Notes: generated by a model from the letters alone, not told the origin. 64,000 nt of DNA from Colwellia maritima (GCF_022669015.1 NZ_JAKKSL010000001.1:124001-188000), one strand, 5' to 3'. Positions 40,971 to 53,502 are shown, counted from the first letter of the stretch. A program made the numbers and translations.

Positions 40971-43732
40971 CTATAGTCTTTTAGTTATTTTTGATAAACG
41001 AGTTAACGCATCATCATCTAAATCCAATTTATTAATTCCCTCAATTAACTCTTTAGCCTTACTTTTATCATTATTTTCAAGTAACGCTTCAGCATAATGA
41101 ACCTTGTAACTTGCTTTAGTTGGTGTTGCTTCATAAACTTTTGCTAATACTTCTAACGCTCTACTTTTATCACCTGAGCTTAACAACATAACACCATAAG
41201 TATCTTGAATAGCCACTTCATTTGGTGCTGATTTAATGGCTGAGTTTGCTTTATCTAAGGCTTGCTTATGATTTCCTTGCTTTAAATATAACCAAGCCAA
41301 GTTGTTTAGAATCATATAATGCCCATTAGTAATACTCTCAAGCTTTGTATATAGTGCAATTGCTTTTTCAGGTGCGGTTAAGGTATACAGTTCTGCTTTT
41401 TTTAGTACAACTTTAATAGGTAAAGGATTACTGGATGAATTCTCAAGCGTATTAATTATATTTATAGCTAGCAAAGCACGGTCTGTTTTTTCTAGTGATG
41501 TTAATAACTCAAGTAGTACCAATTCAACCGGTTTTTGTCGATACACTGCTAATAATAGTTCACTGGCTTTTTGATAATTTTTAGCTAAAAACTCAATTCG
41601 TCCTTCAACCTCCATTACGTCAATATTATCTTTATGGGTTTTATTCAATACCTGAAATTCTTTTTTTGCAGATTCTAAATCACCTTTTTTCAAATATAAA
41701 TTAGCCAAGTTAGTTCTAAACACTAGCGCATCAGGGCTATTTTTTGTGGCAATTTTTTGCTCTTCAATTGCGTTATCGAGATCTTCTTTTAAAATAAATA
41801 AACTTGCCTTGTACGCACGTATCACGCTGTTTGTCGGATTAGCGGTAATAACGGTATCAACATGTTCCATAGCATTATCATAGTCTTTTAAATAGACTTC
41901 TACTTTCGCAGCTAACATTAACAACTTGACACTTGTAGGTGGCTTTTTAAGGCAACCATGGCTATCGATTTCGCTTTACTATAATCTTGTTGAATTAAAT
42001 AATATTCAGTTAATGCAATAGTTGCAGGTTCACTTTGAGTTGTTGCTAGTCTATTTTCAAAATCCTGCTTAATTTTTTCTTGTAGCGCTTTGTCTCTAGA
42101 AAGCGTTAATAACGCTTTTATTGACAGTAAATGCTGAGGATTGATATCTAATATTTGTTGATAATAGGTAACTGCAGAATCTAGATCATTTTCTTGTTGC
42201 GCTATGATGCCTAAATTATATATAGCACCAATATGCTTTTCATTTAATGCTAAGACTCGATTAAATGCTTTTTTAGATTCAGCCAACTTGCCTTGATGAT
42301 TGTAGATCGCTCCAATTAAGCTGAATGCCAACTGAGGGTTTCTATTTTGTAGTTCATTTGCAACGTCAAATGCTTCATTATATTTTTTATCCTCAGCTAA
42401 CTCCATTGCTAAAATCAAACTTGCTGCGTCTAATTCAGGATTTTTCTTTAGCGCTAACTTAAAAAATTCAATTGCTGAGTCATCTTTATTTAAAAGCTTA
42501 AGCACCCCCTGCCGGTAAATTATTCTAGCGTTTTCCGGTTCTATTTTATTCGCTTTATCTATCAGATTTTCTGCTTCATTTATTTTACCAATTTTAAACA
42601 GTTCTTGTGCTGATTCTGAGAGTAATAGTGTGTCTAAATCATTATTAGGCGCATTTGATAAATCGTTAAAATTTTCATCTGAGTAACCTAATTGAAAGCG
42701 AATTTGAATTAATAATTTTCGGGCAGGATGCTGATATGACAAACTATCTTTAATTGACATAAGATGGGTGTGAGCTACTTCCAATTGATTTAATTGGTAT
42801 GCGCTTACCCCTGCCACAATGTATGATACTGCTTGAGCTCCTGGTCCTTTTATCGCATTTTCTGCGAACTTTTTAGCTTCCTTAAAATCGTTAGCTGCAA
42901 ATCTTGCCTGTGCCTTTATCTGATTTGCTATAACGTTATTTGGGCTGATCTCCATAATAAAGTCTGCTTGAATTTCAGCTTCATCAAAACTAAAAAATTC
43001 CGCTAGCGCAATAGCGTACATAAGCCTATTTTGATGGTCTTGAGAACGTAATTGTAAATACGCTTTAAAACTTTTTGCAGCAAGTTCCATTTTCTTTGCT
43101 GAAAAATACGTTTTCGCTAGCAATTCAAGTGATATCGCTGAATATAATTCACTCTCTATCAGTTTGTTGGCAATTTCTGCTCCTTTATCAAATTGCTTCC
43201 TAATACCATATAACCATGCTTGGCCTAATTGCCCATAAGCAGTATCTTCTCCTAAACTAACAACAGTATCAAATTCGCTCAATGCTTTAATTTCTGCCTC
43301 TTCATAGACATAAGTTACGGCTAAAAAGTAGCGTACACTTTGCTCTAAGGAATTGTTATCAACCACATCGTTTAACAAAAGCTCTATGCCAGAACTATCT
43401 TCTAGATGACTAAACGCTTCAGCTAACAACGGGTAAACTAGGTTACTATCATAATTATATTTTTTTGCACGATTCAACTCCTTTTCAGCGACTACCCAAT
43501 TGCCTTGGTTAATATATGATTTACCTAAAAGAAAGCGAGCTTCTATGTTATTAGCATCTTCTTTTAAAATATTTTTAAGGCTAATAATAGCTTCGCCAGT
43601 TTTATTTTGTTGTAAATAAATTTGAGCGTCATTTAAATTTTCTTCAATCGTTTTATTTTGGCTACAACTAACTAGTCCTCCCGCTAAAGCAACAGAAAGT
43701 ACTAAGGGCAGTAAACTTTTTTTAGAATTCAT
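40971..43732 (-). CDS. prsT: PrsT-type TPR lipoprotein of the PEP-CTERM system, copy 2 (frameshifted)
   Basis: Two frames (41918-43732 and 40971-about 41930) give about 920 residues. Lipoprotein signal LLPLVLSVALAGGLVSCSQ with lipobox LVSC, then continuous TPR repeats (NNIEARFLLGKSYINQGNW, GHYMILNNLAWLYLKQGNH). Similar in size and organisation to copy 1 at 33095 but clearly diverged. One A is missing near 41952; restoring it gives ALKKPPTSVKLLMLAAKVE. The downstream PEP-CTERM gene has its own promoter. The role is presumed scaffolding for PEP-CTERM export or polymer assembly. Confidence 0.85.
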
Positions 43733-43956
43733 CTTTATTCCTTTGGAGATTTATCCGCTAAATTATTATATTATTTCTATATAACGATTTTTGTTAACGA
43801 CAATAGCACAAAAATAGTTATAATTAACAAACTGCTGAGGTCTTTTATTCACCTACACTTGTAAATAGAAAGTTATCCTATTAAAAGGTACACACGCTAA
43901 AACAAAGCGAAAATCCAATTCATACCGGTAAGGTTACTACTTTGAATATAAAAAAA

Positions 43957-45282
43957 ATGGAATCTAACGTATTCGAACATCCTTATACTCCATTCATTAG
44001 TGTTTTATTAATTACCGTACTAGTCGCTTTGTTAAATATGCCTATTATGGCAACATTATGGCGCTACAGCTTTGATGATGGTACCTACTCACATGCTTAT
44101 TTAATTCCCTTTATTGTACTTTATTTATACTTTGTTTTGCATGAAAACTCTGAATTAAAATTTAGAGAAGATTTTTCTTGGCTTGCATTATTGCTACTGG
44201 TTTTTTCAGCTTATAGTCTATTTGTTACCTCTACAGCACAAATCACTTTAACTTACTGGTTAGCAACCTTAATGCTACTTTGTGCGGCCATTAATTTTTT
44301 ATTTAAGCCGACTATAAAACTATTTTTTCCGGCACTTTACTTTATATTTCTCATTCCTTTATGGGGCATTCTCACTGTTCCACTGCAAAACTTATCTGTT
44401 ATAGCGGTCAATAGCTTAATGGGTCTTACCAGTATCCCTGTATACGTCGAAAATCAATTTGTACACATACCATCGGGTGTTTTTGAAATTGCCGGCGGCT
44501 GTAGTGGCTTACGTTACCTACTTACGTCTTTAGCCATTAGCTCTTTATATATTTTTCTTCATCTTAGAAACATTAAAAACATTGCTATCTTTGCTTCGAT
44601 TGCCATTTTAGGTGCTCTATTAACCAACTGGTTACGCATTGCTATTTTAATTATTATCGGCCATCAAACCGAAATGACCGACCGACTTAATGACTGATCA
44701 TAATATGTTTGGTGGTATCTTTACGCGCCATTCATGCTGTTACTCTTTAAACTCGGGGGCTACCTCACCAAGAATGAAGAAAACACTACGACAACAACTA
44801 ACAGCTCCTCTCCACAACAACGTAATAAACTTCATTGGCCATTACCGATACTTTTATTATCGGTTTTACTATGCTCTGCTACTTCATTTACTAAATTCGC
44901 AACAACTGCAACTGGCGCCACAGTGATAAACATTCCCGTTCAACCTCATATTTATAATGCAAGCGCTGTTGAAGTTATCACTCAAAGCCTTACAAAAACA
45001 CAACTAGTTTATAATTTTAATAATAATAATTTAGAAGCAAAACCCACTTTTTTTGAAAATAATTTTATTCCTGAGCATTGGTCTGTTCTCAGTCAAACTG
45101 TTAAGTATGATGCACAAGAAATTAAAATTAAAAATGGAACCAACACAGCTGTTATAACGGTTAGTTATGAAATATCTGGTTCAAAAATTGGCAGTAGTAC
45201 TCAATTCAAACTTGAAAGACTAAAACATGCCATGATTGGAAATGATCAAACCAAATTACATTGGCTATTTACGCTAGACTAA
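43957..45282 (+). CDS. Exosortase with EpsI-like C-terminal domain (two frameshifts)
   Basis: Multi-spanning inner-membrane cysteine transpeptidase that recognises PEP-CTERM tails. About eight helices precede the catalytic Cys in [10 protein letters not shown]; the catalytic Arg is in TNWLRIA; the catalytic His region follows. From 44690 the frame changes twice within 40 bp: DHNMFGG then [12 protein letters not shown], giving DHNMFGW after repair. The rest (about 44734-45282) is a soluble EpsI/DUF3485-like tail after one more helix. ATG 43957 is preferred over TTG 43942. Which exosortase subtype it is, I cannot say. Confidence 0.88.
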
Positions 45283-45314
45283 ATAACATAAATACATTCA
45301 CAAAAGGTTTTATT

Positions 45315-46191
45315 ATGAGAAAAGGCATTATATTAGCAGGTGGCAGTGGTACTCGCCTTTACCCTTTAACAAAAGTTGTCAGTAAACAATTAATGCCTGT
45401 TTACGATAAACCAATGATTTATTACCCGTTAGCAACCTTAATGCAAGCGGGTATCAATGAAATTCTAATTATTTCAACACCTGAAGAAATAGACAGATTT
45501 CGTGATTTACTTGGCAATGGTGATAAGTTTGGTATCAAGCTTTGCTACGAAGTACAAGCAAGCCCAGATGGTCTTGCACAAGCATTTACCATTGCGGAAG
45601 GCTTTTTAAATGGCTGTTCTGCGGCACTAGTACTTGGCGATAATATGTTTTATGGTCACGATTTAGTCAAATCACTTAAAAATGCCAATGTTCAAACGTC
45701 AGGCGGCACGGTGTTTGGCTATCATGTCTCTAATCCTAGATCATACGGTGTTGTTGAATTTGACAAAAACGGTACTGCCATTTCAATTGAAGAAAAGCCT
45801 GAAGTGCCTAAATCAAACTATGCCGTTCCTGGTATCTATTTCTTTGATGAACGCGTAGTAGAATTTGCTAAAAAGGTAAAACCGTCAGCACGGGGCGAAT
45901 TAGAAATAACCGATGTTATCGACCAATATTTACAAGCCGGTGAGTTACGTGTAGAAATAATGGGTCGAGGCACTGCTTGGTTAGATACGGGTACCCATGA
46001 CGATCTTCTCGCGGCTGCACAGTTTATTGCCACAATAGATAAACGACAAGGGTTAAAAGTAAACTGCCCTGAAGAAGTTGCCTATCGAAATGGTGGATAT
46101 CAGATCAAAAATTAAAAGAAATTCCGGACCATTACGTAAAAGTGGCTACGGCGAATACTTATTAAAACTAATTAACGAGAAGGTTTTTTAA
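45315..46191 (+). CDS. rmlA: Glucose-1-phosphate thymidylyltransferase RmlA (frameshifted at the C-terminus)
   Basis: Makes dTDP-glucose from glucose-1-phosphate and dTTP, first step to dTDP-L-rhamnose. [19 protein letters not shown], the catalytic EEKPEVPKS and [11 protein letters not shown] are present. The main frame stops at 46115 but two later frames continue the family tail: [10 protein letters not shown], then [20 protein letters not shown] to the stop at 46191, whose last base is the A of the rmlC ATG. Two one-base errors near 46095 and 46125 explain this. Repaired length is about 292 residues. Confidence 0.94.
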
Positions 46192-46736
46192 TGAAAGTTA
46201 TAGAGACTAAAATTGCGGATGTAAAAATTTTAGAACCAAAAGTATTTGGTGATGAACGAGGTTTTTTTATGGAAACCTTTCGCGACGATACCTTTAACAA
46301 GTTATGTTGTACGCGAACATTTATCCAAGATAATCACAGTAAGTCAACTCAAGGTATTTTAAGAGGCTTGCATTATCAACTACAACAAACTCAAGGTAAA
46401 TTAGTAAGAGTTAGTGCCGGCGAAGTATACGATGTTGCGGTAGATATGAGAAAAGATTCCCCAACCTACGGACAACATGTGGGTGTAATATTATCAGCTG
46501 AGAATAAGCATCAACTTTGGGTACCAGAAGGTTTTGCTCATGGCTTTTATGTCATGAGTGAATCAGCTGAGTTTGTCTATAAGTGTACCGACTATTACGC
46601 ACCAGAGCATGAAGTTTCAATGTTATGGAATGATCAGGAATTAGCAATTCAATGGCCACTTGTTAACAATGCGCCGCCTCAATTGTCTGAAAAAGACAAA
46701 AACGGTTTGCCTTTTTCAGAAGCGCCAACATTTTAA
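46191..46736 (+). CDS. rmlC: dTDP-4-dehydrorhamnose 3,5-epimerase RmlC
   Basis: Intact 181-residue cupin-fold epimerase. The active-site His lies in QDNHSKSTQGILRGLHYQL, and VPEGFAHGFYV and YKCTDYYAPEHE are conserved. Third step to dTDP-L-rhamnose. It overlaps the repaired rmlA stop by one base, showing a tight operon. Confidence 0.96.
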   Translation: MKVIETKIADVKILEPKVFGDERGFFMETFRDDTFNKLCCTRTFIQDNHSKSTQGILRGLHYQLQQTQGKLVRVSAGEVYDVAVDMRKDSPTYGQHVGVILSAENKHQLWVPEGFAHGFYVMSESAEFVYKCTDYYAPEHEVSMLWNDQELAIQWPLVNNAPPQLSEKDKNGLPFSEAPTF

Positions 46737-46765
46737 TAACATCATGACACGAACAAGGTTTTAAA

Positions 46766-47642
46766 ATGAAAATTGTTGTTATCGGAAAAAGTGGTCAACT
46801 GGCAACCGAATTAAGTTACCTAGCAAATGATGAAATAGAGATCATTTGTTTAGGTCGACATGATATTAATATCGAAGATAAAAGTGCCATTGAAAAAGCG
46901 CTAACGCACTTAAACCCTGATGCGGTAATAAATGCTGCCGCATACACTGCTGTCGACCTTGCAGAGAAAGAATCTGAGCAAGCAAATCAAATTAATGGCT
47001 ATGCAGTAGGTTATTTAGCACAAGTTTGTAATTCACTTGCCATGCACTTAGTTCATCTATCTACCGATTTTGTTTTCGATGGCAATAATTCAACGCCCTA
47101 CTTAACTACCAATAAGCATGCTCCCGTTAATACTTATGGTGCAAGTAAAGCGATTGGCGAAAAATTACTCATAGAAATCATGCCTAAAAATAGCTGCATC
47201 ATAAGAACCGCATGGGTCTATTCAACTCACGGTAATAACTTTGTAAAAACCATGCTTACTTTAATGGAAAACAAGCCTGAATTAGGTGTTATTAGTGATC
47301 AGATAGGTACACCAACTTATGCAAAAACATTGGCAAAGGCCTGTATTCACGCAGCGGTAAATAAGCTATCAGGTATTTATCATTGGACCGACCAAGGTGT
47401 TGCTAGGCGGTATGACTTTGCTGTTGCCATCCAAGAGCTAGCACTAGAGAAAAATTTAATTAGTAAAAACATTCCGATTAAAGCAATTACTACTGCTGAC
47501 TACCCAACACCCAAAAAGGCCAAGTTTTAGCGTGTTAGATAAATCACAAAATGTAAATACATTTCCATCAGGGTTAATTGTGCACTGGCGACAACAGCTT
47601 AATTGCATGTTAAATGACTTAAAAAATAGAGAAAACTTATAA
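46766..47642 (+). CDS. rmlD: dTDP-4-dehydrorhamnose reductase RmlD (frameshifted near the C-terminus)
   Basis: NAD(P)H-dependent reductase, last step to dTDP-L-rhamnose. GKSGQLATELSY nucleotide fold, NAAAYTAVDLAE, and the Y-x-x-x-K pair in YGASKAIGEK. The frame stops at 47530, but after a one-base shift at about 47513 the family end continues: RPSFSVLDKSQ through LNDLKNRENL to the TAA at 47640-47642, immediately before the rmlB ATG. Repaired length about 292 residues. Confidence 0.94.
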
Positions 47643-48760
47643 ATGAAAAAATTACTCGTTACTGGTGGAGCAGGGTTTATTGGCGCAAACTTCGTGCATT
47701 ATTGGATGCAACACTACCCTTCAGACAAGGTTGTCGTGATTGACGCGCTTACATACGCAGGTAATATCGCTAATTTAGCCTCAGTAAAAGACAATCAAAA
47801 TTTTACCTTTGTTCATGGTGATATTTGCGATCAGAACCTGATTGAAACACTATTAACTGAGCATGATATTGACACGGTAGTACACTTTGCTGCCGAATCT
47901 CATGTAGACCGTTCAATAACAGGGCCTGATGCCTTTATTGAAACCAATATTCTTGGTACATACGCATTACTAAAAGCCGCGAAAATAGTATGGTTGGACG
48001 CGCCTAAAGCCGAAGGAAAAGAACCTAAAGAAAATCATCGATTTCATCACGTATCAACCGATGAAGTATACGGCACATTATCTGCGACTGATCCTGCATT
48101 TACTGAAGATACCGCTTACGCGCCTAATTCTCCTTATTCAGCCAGTAAAGCAGCAAGTGACCATTTAGTTCGTGCCTATCACCACACTTATGGATTAAAC
48201 GTAACCACCAGTAATTGTTCAAATAACTATGGCCCTTACCATTTCCCTGAAAAGCTTATCCCGCTTGTTATCACTAACATTCTTCACAATAAATCATTAC
48301 CTATTTATGGCGATGGCGACAAATTAGAGATTGGTTATATGTAGAAGATCATGCTTACGGCATAGACTTAGTATTACAAAAAGGTCGAATTGGCGAAAAC
48401 TACAATATTGGTGGCAATAACGAATGGGCAAATATCGATATTGTTAAAGAAATATCAATACTCGTTGAAAAAGCCTTTGCAGATGACGAGTCACTACAAC
48501 AACGCTTCCCAGACGCCAAAGCCGCCATTAGCGCCAATACGGAATCATTGATTACTTATGTAACTGACAGACCGGGTCATGATCGCCGCTATGCTATTGA
48601 CGCAACAAAAACCAATAACGAACTTGGCTACAAACCCAAAGAGTCCTTTCAAACGGGTATAGAAAAAACTGTTCAATGGTACTTAAACAATGAACAATGG
48701 TGGCAAAGTGTTATGGACGGCAGTTATCAAAACTGGATTAAAGCGCAATATAATACTTAA
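47643..48760 (+). CDS. rmlB: dTDP-glucose 4,6-dehydratase RmlB (frameshifted)
   Basis: Second step to dTDP-L-rhamnose. [16 protein letters not shown] fold, [21 protein letters not shown] and catalytic [10 protein letters not shown] are intact. Near 48325 the frame shifts (YGDGDK, then [16 protein letters not shown], normally [16 protein letters not shown]), and the C-terminal substrate domain runs to 48760. One or two base errors account for it. Repaired length about 372 residues, slightly longer than usual. Order rmlA-C-D-B, all on the + strand. Confidence 0.95.
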
Positions 48761-48858
48761 AACATACCAATAAAGATTTAAATAAGCAGCGTTACTATGC
48801 TTGCACAATAACGCTTTACTATTCAATATAAACGATTAAAACATACGGACATTAAATT

Positions 48859-49865
48859 TTGAAACTGTCGCCATACCAAATAAAAAACAATGAGAAGCCT
48901 CAGAATATAGCAACGATACTCCATGGCGCGTATGGTGATTATTTTGAGCAACTACTATGCATTGTTGATCTTGCAGAAAAGTATTCACACCATAATTTCC
49001 TATTGTTTTTTGCTAACCCCTACCGTATGGAAGAGTTTTTAAAACTTGATTTATCATTCGCCTTTAAAGCTGCCCTATCAACTGAAATTGAACAGAACGA
49101 AATAGATTATTTTTATCAATTTCAAGTACTCGATGCTGAATTAAAAGAAGAAGTCTTAGCAACATTAAAGCCTGACACCCTTAAGAAGTTTGACCTAGAA
49201 AATAACTTACTTCCTCATATATATATGAATACGATGCAGGCAAAAAAACAAAAACGCTTTTCGTTGCCTTTTTCGCTTAGTGGCCAGAAAAGTTACACAG
49301 AAATAAAAGCGCATTTACCTGCTGATTTTTTTGACAAAAAAACTATTGGCTTTATGTGGCGCTACCGCTCTGCAAATGGTGCTGTTAATCCAATGTTCAT
49401 GCCAGATGAAAACACCTTAAAAACGAAATATTCTGAAATACTAGAAAAAGCCATAACCCGGTGGAATTGCAATGTTCTGGTAGCAGGAATGAAAGTTAAA
49501 ACAACAGAAGAAAATCGATATGTAGTTGATGCAAAATTCCCCGAATACGGATTAAACTTTCAACACGAAAATCTACATTATCTACCAGGGAAAGTCGGTT
49601 AGCTGAGGTAGAGCTAATCGCTCAATGCGATATTGTTATTTGTAACCCCTCAGGTTTTTCAGAAGCTATATTTTTGAAAGGTAAAGAATGTGTTGTGGTA
49701 GATCCACCTTTGCATTATGTACTAAAAACAATAAAAAATGGCTTTCCATTGTTTAATATTGGATATAAGAATTGGAAACAGATCACTACATTATTCAGCT
49801 CATTATTCCATCTGCATAATGAGAAATATATTAGATCTAAAATAAATCAATACTTTACTAAATAA
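48859..49865 (+). CDS. Unrecognised protein of EPS cluster, possibly GT-B-like (frameshifted)
   Basis: About 335 residues from TTG 48859 across two frames, shifting near 49595. No signal peptide or membrane helix. The N-terminal half has ATILHGAYGDYFEQLLCIVD, reminiscent of the start of heptosyltransferase-like GT9 proteins, and the C-terminal part CDIVICNPSGFSEAIFLKGK looks like the donor-binding end of GT-B folds. I cannot assign a family. Position between rmlB and the flippase suggests a sugar-transfer or processing role. An alternative ATG start could not be found in frame near the beginning. Confidence 0.5.
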
Positions 49866-49883
49866 GAAATTAGTTTACTCCTA

Positions 49884-51431
49884 ATGAGCGATACGAAAAG
49901 AATTCTCAAAAGCACTCTTTATTTAAGTACGGGTCAATTAATTGAAATTGTCACTGCAATTATCTTAATGCCCTTTTTAATATTAACACTTGGCGCAAAA
50001 CATTACGGTTTATGGATATTAATAAATTCTATTGTTGGTTATTTACTCATCCTCAATATGGGTTTGGCAACAGCAATTGAGAGAGATCTAGCTAAACTTA
50101 CATCATCAAAACTAACAGATGAATATAAATGCATATTCTCATCTGGCTTGTTTTCTCTTATTATATTATCTATTTTATCCGTTATTTTTGTGGCATTTTT
50201 ATCGCAAATAACACATTTATTTATCGAACAGAGTGAATTGAGAGATATAACAATAACAATATTGTGGATATTTGGTATCAAGACAGCACTTTTACTACCC
50301 ACTATTGCCTTTCAAGCAATTCTTTCTTCAGAACTAAGACACGACCTAACAGTCATCTCTGAACAGGTAATGATCATTGTTAAATTTATACTAATTATAT
50401 TTATTGTTGGTACAACTGCTGATTTGGTTCATTTAGCTTTGATCATATCCTTTACCGAATTAGCGAGTCGCTTCTTAATTGTATTTTTTGCCATTAATCT
50501 TAAAGGCATTGACCTTCTATCATATACCCCCCTCTATTATCAAAGCTAAAATGTTAATTAAATATTCAACACCTACTATTGCTATATGGCTTACAGAAAG
50601 ATTAAGGGGCTCTCTACCTAATTTTACTCTAACTTATTATATCAATTTAGAAGCAATTGCTTTGTATAATATAGGTTATATGATAGCAACTTATATAGGT
50701 CAATTAATTGCCGTGTCGACCGCACCATTAATGCCATATTTTACCAAAATAATGGCTATAGAAGAATATAAAGAGTCTGCGAGTAACATACTAAAATCGA
50801 TAAATTATTCATATTGTTTGGTAATAGTGCCTTTGTCTTTGTATATTGTCGGATTTATTTTTTCCGGTCGAGATTTTATTCCCTTAGTTTTCAAGATTTA
50901 TGACACAGACACCTATTTTGTTGGTGTAATTTTATCTTTATATATAAGTTTATTTAGCAGTCAACAGCCATTTTCGCGGTTATTTTATGCTAAAGCTAAA
51001 CATCATCATTTATTAAAATTATCCTTAATTGAAGTCGGCATGATTTTTCTATTCTCAGTATTATTGACACCTTTATTCGGTATCGTTGGTCAAGCATTTG
51101 CGGTTTTTTTCCATTTATCTACACCCGCCATTATTTAATTTATAAATTATACCCATATGATAATGACTTTAGTGAACACGATCTAAAAATTTCCACTCGG
51201 ATATGGTTACCACCATTGGTTACATTTAGTATTTTCGCTTACTGGGCTAGTACTATGGTAAAACTTGATGATTGGTTGACTTTTATCTTTTATAATTTAA
51301 TTTTTTGCTGCGTATTTTCTGTTTTTTATTATGGATATATAAAGTTAATTGTTATTAAGCAATGGCAAACGCTAATATTACAACGTGACAATAACATGTC
51401 TATCGGTAAGGGGTTTCAAAAAAATGATTAA
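49884..51431 (+). CDS. wzx: Wzx-type oligosaccharide flippase (two frameshifts)
   Basis: Three consecutive frames (49884-50549, about 50545-51138, about 51130-51431) give about 515 residues with 12-14 hydrophobic helices, of the MATE-like polysaccharide exporter superfamily (STLYLSTGQLIEIVTAIILM, GAKHYGLWILINSIVGYLLI). It would flip undecaprenyl-linked repeat units across the inner membrane. It overlaps the next glycosyltransferase by 8 bp. Breaks near 50547 and 51135 fall in homopolymer-rich DNA. Very AT-rich compared with the rml genes. Confidence 0.82.
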
Positions 51432-52290
51432 TATAAAGAAAATTTGTGCTTTAGTGGTTTGCTATAAAGACTATCATGCTACTTATAGCTGTGTTAAAAG
51501 TATTTTAGATCAATCACAGTCAGTTGCTAAAGTGTTTGTTGTCGACAATACCGAGCAACCTAATTTAGCACATTCCATCTATAACACCGCGAATGTAGAG
51601 ATATTAACACCTAATAAAAACTTAGGAATATCTGGTGCTTATATATTGGCTTTTAAAGAAGCCTTAAAACAAAAAATGGATTGGTGTTGGACTTTTGATC
51701 AAGACAGTGTAGCTAGACCAAATGCCTTAGAAGAACTATTACGAAGCGTCAATCATATTAACGATGAAAAGATTGGCATTATCGCTTCCACTGGTATCTC
51801 TAAAAAAAATGGCAACTTATATCGAGGAAATAATGCAAGTTGGTTAAGGTTAACAAAACCAAATTTACGCCCATCAATATACAAATGTGACCTAGTAATT
51901 AGTGCAGGTAGCTTAACTAATTTAATTTACTTTAAAGAATACGGTTATTCTTTTGAAGATATGTTTATTGATTGGGTCGACTTCGAAATATGCATAGATA
52001 TGAATAGGAATGATTATAGTATTTATAGTTGCCAAACTAGTTTCTATGATCATTATATTGGAGGTAGCGAAACTGCAGATTACGCGAGTGATGAAATAAA
52101 CGCAAAAGAAATATCAGATCTAAGACTACAATTTTTGATTAAAAATTCTCTAAACGTGATCCTAAAAAGTAAAAGTACAATTAAATACTTTTACTTAATC
52201 TACCATATTTATAAATTAACAAAAAATATAAAGAAAATTCAAAGGCCCTTATTTTGGAAAACAATTAAAACGTCATTATTCACTTATTGA
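51424..52290 (+). CDS. Family 2 glycosyltransferase, rhamnosyltransferase-like (WbbL type)
   Basis: Intact, 288 residues. GT-A fold: ALVVCYKDYHATYSCVKSIL, VDNTEQPN, NLGISGAYILAF and the metal DxD-like WTFDQDSVARPN; FIDWVDFEICI fits the acceptor region of rhamnosyltransferases. ATG 51424 follows a weak site and overlaps the flippase stop. Predicted to add rhamnose, made by the nearby rml genes, to the lipid-linked unit at the inner face of the membrane. Donor is inference. Converges with, and overlaps by 7 bp, the acyltransferase on the other strand. Confidence 0.85.
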   Translation: MINIKKICALVVCYKDYHATYSCVKSILDQSQSVAKVFVVDNTEQPNLAHSIYNTANVEILTPNKNLGISGAYILAFKEALKQKMDWCWTFDQDSVARPNALEELLRSVNHINDEKIGIIASTGISKKNGNLYRGNNASWLRLTKPNLRPSIYKCDLVISAGSLTNLIYFKEYGYSFEDMFIDWVDFEICIDMNRNDYSIYSCQTSFYDHYIGGSETADYASDEINAKEISDLRLQFLIKNSLNVILKSKSTIKYFYLIYHIYKLTKNIKKIQRPLFWKTIKTSLFTY

Positions 52291-53347
52291 TCTGATTTGA
52301 GATATTTAGTCCTAAACATTAAAAAAGGTGATTCTATAAAGCGGTAACTAAAATACCCAATTGGAATCATTATTAAAAAAGACAATAAAGAAAAAACCAT
52401 AGCAATATAAATATTTGACAAATCAATTAAATTTTTATTTATTGCGTTAGCAATTCTAAAAACAATGAAAAAATGAAGTAGGTAGATTGAGTAAGAATAA
52501 GTGCCAATTAACGCTATGAACCGAGAAAATTTTCCAACTGAATGTGAAAACGAATTATCATACCATGCTATAAATATAGCATAAGCTAAACCTTCAATAG
52601 TAGGTAAATATATCCATAAAGGATCAGGACTTGGGTAAGAAGGACTCATATAAAATCCCCCTCCATTATCGAAATACCAATAAAAAATTGCAAAAAGTAA
52701 TGAGCTAAAGACAATAAGTAAATGGCGACCAACAAAGTAACGACGATATTCAAAAGCTAGCATACCTAATATAAACTGATCTAATCTTCCAATAATAGTC
52801 CAATATGATAATGTTTGGATTTGACCAATCTCATGATGAAGCCCCCACCTTAATATTAAAGTTGCAATGAGTATTAAAAAAAGTCCACTATTCCACCTGT
52901 TTTTAATAAAAAATAATAAAGGTAGTAACAAATAAAAGTGAAATTCCACTGTGTTTGACCGGCCCCATTTGGTAAAACTGGTTTTATCAAACCTTCGGAA
53001 ATTTCCCATAAATAGCCGATGACACTTTCTTCTTTCACAACCCTGCCAAAGGTTACAATAATAATTACAACAAGTAGTAAGGGTGCAAGACGTAAGAACC
53101 GATTCCAAACAAATTCTTTGAATATTATTTTTTTACCTGATAGTAGTTTAGAGAAAAGGTAACCACTCAATACCATAAATAAGGCAACCCCTGTATGCCC
53201 TTCTGTGAGCAATGAAAATGGAAATATAGGAGGTTCACTCAGTTGACCGTTATTAATATGAATAAAATGCCACGTAAAAACCATAAAGCATGCAAAAGCC
53301 CTTATATGATCTAAGCCAATAAAGTACTTTCCTGATGATGATTTCAT
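52284..53347 (-). CDS. Acyltransferase 3 family (OafA-like) membrane protein (frameshifted)
   Basis: Two frames (about 52930-53347 and 52284-about 52960) give about 354 residues with some ten hydrophobic helices. Starts with GLDHIRAFACFMVFTWHF, the AT3 signature with the conserved His, then FMVLSGYLFSKLL and VWNRFLRLAPLL. These enzymes O-acetylate surface polysaccharides. The break near 52955 sits between NGAGQ and TVEFHFYLLLPLL, the usual hxE-FHFY-type block, and is a single-base shift. First of a minus-strand block inside the + strand cluster. Confidence 0.85.
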
Positions 53348-53502
53348 TTATATCCTTAATAACTGAAAATTCTAAAAATATATCTTAATTACAAAGTGTA
53401 ATTAAGATATTAGGGGTTGGTCAAAATTTAGGGTTCTCTTTAAACAATCAGAATTGTCCCTGCTTGGTCATAACAAAGCAAAGTAAAAAAATAGCAAGAA
53501 TT

